64,000 nt of DNA from Stomoxys calcitrans. Its lineage: Eukaryota; Arthropoda; Insecta; Diptera; Muscidae. Position numbers and translations under genes: made by a program. Below, in pieces: positions 21,819-33,721 of this stretch. Below the pieces are notes generated by a model. That model worked only from the letters and a program-made list of their open reading frames with translations. It was not told the origin of the DNA and did not search any database. Each line of letters opens with the position of its first letter. The first letter of the stretch is position 1. The DNA lies in assembly GCF_963082655.1 (NCBI RefSeq), contig NC_081554.1, forward strand, positions 67,523,217 through 67,587,216, written 5' to 3'.

Positions 21819-23249
21819 AAACGCACGCCGATGCGAAGTGTTTTCGCTCTAAAACACATATTTTTATTCCAATTTTTTTAAACTTTGGCAGGAGACCTTT
21901 TTTTATTCTAACACATTTGTATTGTAAACCCTGGGCAAATCTATCAATGTTTTAGTGTAGGCCCCATATAAGGTTCCATTTCACAAATAGACATTTTTAT
22001 ATAGAGTTTAATGAAGTGTAAATGAATTTTAGAGTAGATAGAATCCGAGTTGAGAAATGTTTTATACATCGTTGGAAAGGTATGAAAATTTCCTTTACGA
22101 TAAGGTATGTTGCGTAAATATGGCTATAGTGTGTCATGTGCAATTAGGACAACAAAAACAAAATTTGGGAAATTCGACTTTTTTGAAAAATTGACTTTTT
22201 TATTGCCGGTTCCATAAAATGGAATAGAATAGAGATATTTCCATGATTCTTTTTGTGTTTTGTAGAAGAAGTGTTACCAAATAAAAGTTTATTTAACATC
22301 TTTGCAATAAAATGTGACGTAATACTTGTTTTTTAGCAATGAATATAGCACTACTTGAAAATTGACTTTTTTCAGTATTTTGATCGCTACGATCTCATTT
22401 ATGGCTAGGATATGGCGAGACATACCTTAAAATGTTGGGAACATTTTAAGCTTTCATTTAAGTTCAAAAAAAGCGAAAAAATCCCCGTGGAACTTTTTTT
22501 CCAGTGAGAAACTTTTGAAGTTTAGTAAAAAAATTGGCCATTTTGGTCTTAAGATAACGGTGTTGTTTGATATCGAAATTAGCCAAATTAGCACTTAAAA
22601 CTTTTCTTAATACCTCGACTTTGTGAAAATGGAAAGAAATGATAATGCTTTGACGGCCAAAGTTTGCGAAAACTTAAAGGAAATGGGAGTATCTTTTTTG
22701 AAAAATTTTGCAATTTTTTGACAAAAAAAATATTTTTCATATTGAAAACGATGCCATTTTTAAACCGCCAAAGATATTCACGTGATTCCTTTTGTATTTT
22801 ATGCACACATATGCTGGCATAATTTGTGTGAAGTATGAAGTTTATAGCTTTAAAATTGACGGAGTTATTAAAAAAACACTGAAAAAAACCAAGGCCAAAT
22901 TTTCATATTTTAAAATTAAACAATTCATAACTCCTTAACAGTACACGATGGCATGGTACTTTATGCATAAGTTTTTTAGATCTTGTCAAGCTCTTTCTCT
23001 AGAGTCCTAAATCATGTAAATCGGTTGAGTAGATCAAAAGTTATGGCCCCCAGAAGCTTGGAGAAGTCAAAAGTGGTCAACTTTCACACCCTGTAGCTCA
23101 CCCTGTATTAAAGATATGGACCAACAACAGCACTTTTCTGAAAGCCTATGTCCTCCTCTACAAATGTCTAGAACATTTTGTATGGCTAAAATCAACAGAT
23201 AAAAAGTTGTAGACTTATTTCCAATTTTTTTGCCATTTGGCCCACTGTG
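21819..23249 (-). repeat. Right terminal inverted repeat of the Transib element, 1,431 bp
   Basis: The reverse complement of 17901-19331 with two substitutions seen. It ends in CACTGTG at 23243-23249, that is CACAGTG on the minus strand. Confidence 0.93.
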
Positions 23250-23254
23250 CATCG
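23250..23254. repeat. Target-site duplication CATCG, right
   Basis: Matches 17896-17900. In the minus-strand LINE frame these bases fall in the codons of the YADD motif. Confidence 0.93.
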
Positions 23255-24640
23255 TCTGCATAGCAGACGGGTTCAAATCCCTCCTTAGTCCGCATCCGTA
23301 ATAGGTCATTTATGGCGGTCACCCATAGGAGTGGCGATAAAATGCCCCCTGTGGCGTGCCCTGTGCCACTTTCTCCCTTATATTTATGCCATGGGACACA
23401 CAATTTATCCACCTGTTCCTTAGCATATGGTTTATCCAGTCTCTAAGGACCGGGTCCACCCGGTACTTGTCTAAGGATTGGATCAGAGTGTCGGTCCGCA
23501 CATTGTTAAAAGCCCCCTCGATGTCAATGCATACCGCCATTGTGTACGTTTTGGCATCGAAGGATTCTTCTATTTTATGCACAACCTCGTGCAGGGCAGT
23601 CTCTACCGACCTTCCCTTGACATAGGCATGCTGTTTGTATTTGAGCAGTTCGCGGGATGTCCTACTCTTTATCATGGTGTCCACAATACGTTCCATGGTT
23701 TTGAGTAGAAAGGATGTAAGGCTTATGGGTCTGTAGGCCTTTGGTGTCGCATAACTTGCCTTGCCGGGCTTGGGTTTAAACACCACCCTTGCCTCCAGCC
23801 AGGCTTTCGGAGTATATGCAAGTCCTAGGAACGCTGTGAAAATTTTGGCCAGATGAGGCACCAGATAGTCCGCCTCTTTCTGTTGTAACGCCGGAAATAT
23901 TCCATCAGGTCTGGGTGACTTAAATGGTTTGAAGCTACTCAAGGATTCTTTCACCATAAATTCCCTAATTATAAACCTTCGATCAACGTCTTTATTCCAA
24001 GATTCCGGTGTCTCCGTGAGTCTCTTCGTATCCTGTGGAAAATGGGCTTTCATCAAAAGCCTCAACATGTCCTTTGCTGTCTCCGCTCTCACTCCCATGT
24101 CGTCTACTAAAGTTTCAGTTTGGACATGGGTTTTTGAGAGAAGCTTTTTTATCTTGGCGGCGTCATTAACGCTATCGACCTGTTCGCAGAAAAGCTTCCA
24201 GGATGCACGTTTTGCCGCTCTGGTAATCTTATTGTATTCCTTGAGCCATGTGTAATGCACATCCCAATAAACTTCCGCGTTTTTACGACGTGCTATGTTA
24301 AAAAGTCTGGGGACCTCTTTCCCAATATTGCGAATCTCCCCGGTCATCCAGGATTTTTCTTGGGCTGATTTCCTTTTCCAAAGAGGACAACTATCTTCAA
24401 AGGACCCCATCAGTGCAGTCGTAATCCTGTTGACATTTCGTTGGAGCATTTCTTTTGTCATACCGGCACTTGGGTGGATACACAATACCAGACATGAACC
24501 AACTTAGGGGAGTGGTATTAAAAACAATTAAGGATTTTGTTAGTAGCACGGTTACTGGCTTAGGTGTATGCCCATAGTGGCATGGGGCGGATTAATATCT
24601 GCACCCTCTTTTCAACCTAACCTAACCTAACCAAATAGAG
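23250..24640 (-). mobile_element. LINE copy 1, ORF2 reverse-transcriptase upstream half
   Basis: A long minus-strand frame (24485 to about 23319, then a frameshift to about 23254) encodes the pre-RT region 'AKDMLRLLMKAHFPQDTKR' and the RT core: 'KSPRPDGIFPALQQK', 'YRPISLTSFLLKTMERIVD', 'KQHAYVKGRSVETALHEVV', 'AVCIDIEGAFNNV' (first catalytic Asp), 'QGTPQG', then 'CYADD' at the insertion edge. A frameshift near 23320-23340 breaks the frame, so it was already damaged or is a sequencing slip. The 5' end near 24630 carries 'ggttaggttaggttgaaaag'-like sequence. A related copy is at 37100-38860 (plus). Jockey-like clade by motif style. Confidence 0.88.
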
Positions 24641-24819
24641 ACCTATGTGGACCATATTCAAAACAGATACCAAAAGGTCTACATAATAAATCTCATTGCT
24701 CCACATTTTATGGCAATTCGATAAAATAAACCATTATCCAAATATGTTACGGCATGGGATGCATGTGAGGAACACAAAGGTTAGAACTTTATACTCCGAT
24801 CTATGTGTAGTTCATCGAC

Positions 24820-25150
24820 GTCACGAGAGGCTTAGCGAAGAGCTACTGGGCGCGTACACAGGTCGCGGATAGTGAATACCACCATACGGAGCAACTGCAA
24901 CTGCACTCACGCACAATCAGTGTTATCTAGTGGAGAGTCTCAGTGAGAGGCCGAGCGATACCAGCTCTTACTTAAATACTGTGTGCCTATGATTCTCAAA
25001 ATGACAAGGCAAGTTACTGATATCTTTAAATAACCAATGGCCATAACGTTCGCGTGGTGATCAGTCCTATGGACCGGAACGAATTTGCTCATCAATAGGA
25101 GCTTGGCGAGGATCGCTATCATCAAATGGAAATATGTGGCTACTACAACA
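24820..25150 (-). repeat. Dispersed repeat A (inverted copy)
   Basis: The reverse complement shows 'gttgtagccacatat...gatcctcgccaagctcc' and the tail with 'cgtcacgagaggctt' on plus. It is the same family as 6299-6720. Confidence 0.6.
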
Positions 25151-25400
25151 AATATATTTCAATAGGTTCGGAAATCGGAGTTTTTAGTGCTACTCACTGT
25201 TTTAAATGTCAGCGAAATCGGGCATTGGGCCGAAATTGGACAATGGGCTTTAAGATTATAAACAACTTTATCTAAATATGTTCCGATGTGGACTATAGTC
25301 GATTCGAATAAATGGAAGCCTATTGCAACTCACACTCTTTCATTTAGGTTTTATAGGATTTAACCCCAAAATCGGGGGATCGGTATATATGGCAGCTATA
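25150..25400. repeat. Diverged fragments of the 'tatatggcagctatat' family
   Basis: Short matches to the tandem-repeat family ('ttttaaatgtcagcgaaatcggg', 'cggtatatatggcagctatatcc'), ending exactly where the SINE starts. The SINE probably inserted into this repeat. Confidence 0.5.
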
Positions 25401-25717
25401 TCCGTAGCGCAGAGGTTAGCATGTCCGCCTTTGATACTGAACGCCTGGGTTCGAATTCTGGCGAGACCATCAGAAAAAATTTTCAGCGGTGGTATTCCCC
25501 TCCTAATGCTGGCAATATTTTTGAGGTACTATGCCATGTAAAACTTTTCTCCAAAGAGGTGTCGCACTGCGGCACGCCGTTCGGACTCGGCTATAAAAAG
25601 GAGGCCCCTTATCATTGAGCTTAAACTTGAATCGGACTGCACTCATTGATATGTGAGAAGTTTGCCCCTGTTCCTTAATGGAATGTTCATGGGCAAAATT
25701 TGCAAATTTGCAAGAGA
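25400..25717 (+). mobile_element. tRNA-derived SINE, nearly full length
   Basis: The head is tRNA-like: A-box-like 'gtagcgcagaggttagcatg' and B-box 'gggttcgaattctg'. A body follows with 'tcagcggtggtattcccctcctaatgctgg', 'tcgcactgcggcacgccgttcgga' and 'ataaaaaggaggccccttatcattgagct'. The tail has 'ttccttaatggaatgttcatgggcaaaa'. A truncated repeat of the 'catcagaaaagttttcagcagtggg' segment follows at 25718-25745. Other copies: 28085-28345 (minus), 35335-35590, 49085-49330, 62815-63115 (minus). It is transcribed by Pol III in such families and mobilised by LINE enzymes. Confidence 0.85.
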
Positions 25718-25743
25718 ACATCAGAAAAGTTTTCAGCAGTGGG

Positions 25744-27330
25744 TTATCTCTTTCTAACTGCTAGTGCGGGACACACACACATAAGGTGTTCTATAGTCTC
25801 CTCTTCCTCGATGTCCCTACAGCTTCTGCAAAAGTCGTTGCTGACAACCTTCAGTCTGTCAGCATGTTTTCCGATTAGACAGTGACCTGTCATGACGGAC
25901 ACAATGACTGAGACGTCTCTTTTAGCCAATGACAGCAAAGCAGTAGACCTCTTCAAGTCTAGATGAGGCCACATAGTTTTGGAATGTTCACAGCCCCCTG
26001 TTTGTGGCCATCTATCATTCGTTGCCCTTCGGGCCTGGTCCTAAAAACCTGGCTTACATGTCGCTAGAGGCATACCCTCAGATTCCAGTGTCTCTGGAGT
26101 GTGTAAGGTAGTTCCTAGTCTCGCAAGCTCGTCCGCTTTAGGGGATTCCCTGGGATATGTCTGTAGCCTGGCACCCAGAACACGTGAATTTTGAACTGTT
26201 CAGACATCTCGCTGAGAGATCTGCGACAGTCGAGGACGGTTTTTGTGTTCAGAAATACGTTCTCCGGCGATTTAATGGTTGTCTGGCTGTCTGAGAAGAT
26301 ATTTATGTCAATCGTCGTGATGACATTATATCATCACGTTTTTCACCACTTCAATAATTGCAAGGATCTCTGCTTAATACACACTACAGTGGTCGGGTAA
26401 CCTCTTCGATATGACCAGTTCTAGATCTTTAGAGCCATTCCTATAGAAGTCTATGTAACTTCTGTTACCAGGGATATCGTAGTTTCAATCGTTCTATCAG
26501 GAATAGTGGTACAGTAATTTTTATCAAAAATCGGCTCAGGTAGGATGTAATCCACACTGCCTGGCACATCGGATATTGTATCAAGGATAACACAATATCA
26601 GTAGCCGCCACATGGCCAATGAGAAAGCTCCCTTAACCTCACGGCATTGGTCGCTGAAATTTGGGTAGCCACAAAGTCCAGAGGAATAAGATGTAGCATT
26701 AAATTCAGTGCATCAGATGGTGTCGTCCTCAGTGCGGCTGTGATGCACAAAGAAGCCATCCTTTGGATATGGTTAAGTATTGAGAAGTTGGTGGATTTTT
26801 GAAGCTCCGTCCACCAGACCATAACACCATATATCATAATAGGTCTGACAACTGCAGTATATACCCAATGTATCTAGACTAGTAGTCTTTGGAATAACCT
26901 GTGCATCGAATTCCCGAGCCCAATTTAGGGAATCTCTCTCCCTTTCAGTGAGAGTCTTAGGATCATTCGCACCAAGCCTCTCAATAAACCTGAGAGCGAT
27001 GCGTCTTCTATTATTCCAACCTCTTAAAGAGCGTGTTGGTTTGCAGGGGAAGGCCGATGGCCTAGGCCAATTATAGGCATGTGAAGAAGGAATAGGTTCG
27101 TCCTTGTCCTTTAGACTCGAACCAGGTGTCTTCGTCAAAAGCCCCTGCTGACCAGTCGTCTGTCGGCTAGTGGAGCTTGAAGCAGCCGCTCCACCAGTCG
27201 AGATTTCAGTAGCAGGCAACATGCTATGGCCTGATAGCACCACCGCAGCGGTTGGGTCTTTGGAGTCCATTCTAAGCCTACTCCCGGGCTCTAGATCTGC
27301 GGCTCCACTGGGAACAGACGCAGATCATCA
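25744..27330 (-). mobile_element. Internally deleted LINE: ORF1 N-terminus fused to the 3' end of ORF2
   Basis: On minus, 27270 to about 26890 encodes a gag-like ORF1 N-terminus with Ser/Thr-rich sequence, 'LRGWNNRRRIALRFIERLGA' and 'TLTERERDSLNWAREFDAQV'. Immediately after, about 26866-26590 encodes the post-RT region ('IYGVMVWWTELQKS', 'ITAALRTTPSDALNLMLHLI'). RNase H remnants follow (about 26030-26400), then the tail 'VIVSVMTGHCLIGKHADRLK' and 'CRSCRDIEEEETIEHLMCVC' (25744-25930). The endonuclease and RT core are missing. The same LINE family is at 42970-44410 (minus) and 54350-55780 (plus). Confidence 0.8.
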
Positions 27331-27369
27331 ACCGCTTAAAAGATACCTCTATCGCAACTATCCTTGAGT

Positions 27370-27821
27370 GACTTAAATTTTTCTTCCAAAAATAAAGACC
27401 TATTATGAGTTACAGGAAAAGTCAGAGTGAAATAACAATACGTCCGCTTTACTTAACGGTTCAAATCAAAAGTCATATCAAAGGTAACACTAGTATCACC
27501 ATGGATCATCATTGCTTTGCTTCCATGGCTCGCCGAGAGTCAAACCGAAGCTTATGCCAACTCGGCGGCAACAATTTCAGCATTATCAATCAGGTAGTCT
27601 CGATTCCAAAAGTCTGAAGATCGAATGATGAAGATTTCTTTTTAACCGTAGACAGACTTGTGGACCTTATCTGGGTCAATGGCCCGAAAGCCAGTACAAC
27701 GTGTCATTGAAGTGAAAACGTCGCGTGGGAAACGTCTGCGGGAAGGGTCTAGAAGGCTAAACACATATCTTTTATCGAAGCCCATCGTCTGCGAATAACA
27801 GAATAAATACTATCTAAATAC
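27370..27821. other. Non-coding stretch, no recognised feature
   Basis: No gene or repeat family is recognised between the LINE 5' end and the MITE at 27824. Confidence 0.4.
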
Positions 27822-27823
27822 TA

Positions 27824-28060
27824 TTGGGTTGCCCAAAAAGTAATTGCGGATTTTTTAAAAGAAAGTAAATGCATTTTTAATAATACTTAGAATGAACTTT
27901 ATTCAAATATACTTTTTTTACACTTTTTTTCTAAAGCAAGCTAAAAGTAACAGCTGATAACTGACAGAAGAAAGAATGTAATTACAGAGTCACAAGCTGT
28001 GAAAAAATTTGTCAACGCCGACTATATGAAAAATCCGCAATTACTTTTTGGGCAACCCAC
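27824..28060. mobile_element. Mariner-type MITE, 237 bp
   Basis: TA duplications at 27822-27823 and 28061-28062. The right terminal base pair has changed (ggcaacccac instead of ggcaacccaa). Same orientation as 17209-17444. Confidence 0.88.
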
Positions 28061-28084
28061 TAAATTTCCCAAGAAGATTCCATT

Positions 28085-28345
28085 AAGGAACAAGGGTTAC
28101 TTTTTTCATATCGATGAGTCCAGTCCCATTACAGTTTAAGCTCAATGATAAGGGGCCTTCTTTTTATGCAGAGTCCGAACGGCGTGCCGCATAGGGACAA
28201 CTCTTGATAGAGAAGTTTTAATATGGCAGGAAAGCTCACAAATGTAGCCACCAATAGTAAGAGGATAACCACCGGTGAAAAATTGTCTTATGTTCACACC
28301 GGAGTCATAGGTGGACATGCTAACCTCTGCGCCATGGTGGCCTCC
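28085..28345 (-). mobile_element. tRNA-derived SINE, minus orientation
   Basis: Reads as the reverse of the SINE at 25400-25717: tail 'ccattaaggaacaaggg', body 'ctcaatgataaggggcctt', 'gaacggcgtgccgcat', and A-box-complement 'acatgctaacctctgcgcca' near 28316-28335. The B-box part is diverged. Confidence 0.75.
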
Positions 28346-28672
28346 AGAATGACTAGGGTCTCGGAAAATCCCTTACAGTCGGACAGGTAGGAAAGGTCTC
28401 GAAGGCAAACCTATGTTATATTCAAAGAATACAGGGTGCGTCAGAGAAACTTACTTGTTGGAAAAAACTCCCAAGCGGCAAGTTAAGCGCGGAGGGGGTC
28501 GAGGGTGGACAGGGGCGCATCTGGAGGGGTAGTCTCCATGCTCAGCGAGGGTCTTAGAAAATCTTAAATTATATTACCCAAAAATTAAAACAAAATTAGG
28601 ATACATCCCATCCCATGGTGTTGGTTATAAACATGGAAAGAATTTAACAAATAGTACAGAATTTGAGATATA

Positions 28673-28897
28673 TTGGGTTGCCCAAAAAGTAATTGCGGAT
28701 TTTTCATATAATCGGCGTTGACAAATTTTTTCACAGCTTGTGACTCTGTAATTGCATTCATTCTTCTGTCAGTTATCAGCTGTTGCTTTAGAAAAAAGTG
28801 AAAAAAAAGAATATTTGATTAAAGTTCATTCTAAGTTTTATTAAAAATGCATTTACTTTCTATTAAAAAATCCGCAATTACTTTTTGGGCAACCCAA
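28673..28897. mobile_element. Mariner-type MITE, 225 bp
   Basis: TA duplications at 28671-28672 and 28898-28899. Same orientation as 15823-16060, with a small internal deletion in the 'gttacttttagctcgctttag' region. Confidence 0.9.
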
Positions 28898-28899
28898 TA

Positions 28900-31489
<2,590 letters not shown>

Positions 31490-33668
31490 ATGCCAGTAAT
31501 TCCATCATCTTTAACTTGCGAAATTTGCTATGAAATCCTCAAGGATCCACGCTGTTTGAATTGCTTGCACACATTCTGCTTGGAGTGCTTAGTCGAAGAA
31601 AGTTTTCGCCAAGATGGAAATAATCCCTTCGTGCCATCAGCACTGTATCCAACAATTGACGAAGAGCAACAATATACAAAATCATCGCAAAGTGAACAAA
31701 ATTTGAAAGGTATTTGAAATAAAAAGTTTTCCAAGTTTAAAGAGTAATTAATACGTAGTATGAATTATTGCATTAACGAATGTGGTTTATGTGTGCGTAT
31801 ACTTAACAATGTTTACAAAAATTAATAATACTCATACGACACCGGTGTCCATGTTTTCGCATAACAGTGATTCAACACGCGAAAAAAATATGTTTGAGAT
31901 CATAGATGGGCAACAACACACAACCGCACATAATCATTACCCCCCCGCGGACATAGGAAAAACGAACACAAGCACACGGATGTATAAGCAACTCCTGTGC
32001 CTTCGGTCGATCGACGCATTGTTGTTGTTTTACACTTGGTTGATTGGTAGGGATATACACACAAACACAATTTTTATATCCTCCACCATAGGATGTGGGT
32101 ATACTAATCTAGTCACACCTCGAAATATTGATCTAGGACCCCATAATGTGCGTATGTTCTTGATCCTCTCGACATCCTGAGTCGATCTAGCCATGTCCGC
32201 CCGTCCGTCTGTCGGAATCTCAATAGCGGCCGAACGCGTAAAGCTAGCCGCTTGAAATTTTGCACAGATACTTCTTATTGATGTAGGTCATTGAGGATTG
32301 CAAATGGCCCATATCGGTCCAGTTTTGGATATAGCTCCCACATAAACCGATCTCCCGATTTGAATTCTTGAGCCGCTGGAAGCAGCAATTTTTGTCCGAT
32401 TTGGCTGAAATTTTGCACATAGTGTTGACTGTAATGACCAACAGCTGTGTCAAGTACTGTTCAAATCGCTCTGTAACCTGATATAGCTCCCATATAAACC
32501 GATCTCTCGATTTGACTTCTTGAGCCCCTGGAAGCCGCAATTTAGCTCAATTTGTAAAGAAGTTACCATTTTGTATGTTTTAGTATCTATTTTACACTTT
32601 TTGGTACCAAAATGTACGAATTTTGAATGTATCATTTAGTCACCCATTATATATTTCCTTTTTGTACCCACATGACAAATTTCAGTCCTCTAGCTCCATC
32701 TGAACAGAAAGTACCAAATGGTACCAATTTTGGTACCAAAATGTTAGAATTGTGAAAAAATCCCTTATTCGAGTATCATATATTTCTAAGTTTTACGTAC
32801 ATCCCAAATTTCAATCCTCTAGCTCTATCTGCACAGAAAGTACCAAATGGTACCGTTATTGATACCAAAATGTACGAATTGTAAAAAGACCTTTAGCTTG
32901 ATCTATAAAGGAAGTACTAAATGATACCAATTGCGGTACTAAATGTACGTTTCCTTCCGTTACGTCGTACGAATGTATGAATTTTGAATATCACCTATCA
33001 TATATTTCCTCCTTTTACCTACATACCATATTTCAGACATTTAGCTCCATCTGTAATGAAAGTTACTAAATGATACCAATTGCGGTACTAAAAGTACGTT
33101 TCATCCCGCTACCAGTAATATTTTTCCATTTTTTTCTCTTTACCCTGATTCTTTTGCACTAGATGTCTTTTAAGTCGAATTTCAAAATTCTACCTCTATC
33201 CATCCGCCCTGTACAAAGTTCACCCATTTCATAACTTTTTGGTACTTTTTTTAGTACCTAAATGTATAAATTTCCAAAAAGTCTTATAGTCACCCAATTA
33301 TGGTTGCCAAAGTGTACCTAAGTTCCAAAATTTAGAGTTCTAGTTCAACGAACAAAAAAAGTACCAAATAGTACCAATTTCGGTACTGAACGTATTATTT
33401 CTTCCACTTCCCGTACGATTTTCCATTTTTTTTACAATACCTTATTTTTTCGAGTTCCTCTTTAATTTCGCACTAGGCAAATTCCGTTCGCACTAGGCAA
33501 ATATGTACCATTTCGTACTTTTTACAATAGTACCTAAAGTTACGAATATTACCAAATCCAGCCTTATCCCGAGCCCATGACCCAAGACCAACATTTGTGC
33601 ATGATTCTAGCATTAGCCGTTTTGGCTGGGCGATGATCAGTCTGTCAGTAATCAGTCAGTCACGCTAC

Positions 33669-33721
<53 letters not shown>

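Larger units (their letters stand above)
17901..23249 (+). mobile_element. Complete Transib-superfamily (RAG1-related) DNA transposon, 5,349 bp
   Basis: The element is bounded by perfect 5-bp CATCG duplications and begins and ends with CACAGTG in inverted orientation, the canonical V(D)J heptamer and the Transib terminal consensus type. Its terminal inverted repeats are 1,431 bp each (17901-19331 and 21819-23249). I aligned them by eye and found only two substitutions and no length difference, so the insertion is recent or the arms were homogenised. The central 2.5 kb holds one intact transposase gene (19728-21770). The host site is the YADD motif of a LINE reverse transcriptase on the minus strand. 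Such long terminal inverted repeats are not what I know as typical for Transib, whose repeats are usually tens of bp. Confidence 0.93.

Noticed and set aside
23319..24485. 388-codon minus-strand frame as a host gene
   Set aside because: It is the reverse transcriptase of a LINE with standard RT motifs, truncated by frameshift and by the Transib.
25400..25480. Possible true tRNA gene (A-box and B-box)
   Set aside because: The cloverleaf is not closed, and the sequence continues into a 300-bp body repeated in four other places, so it is a SINE head.
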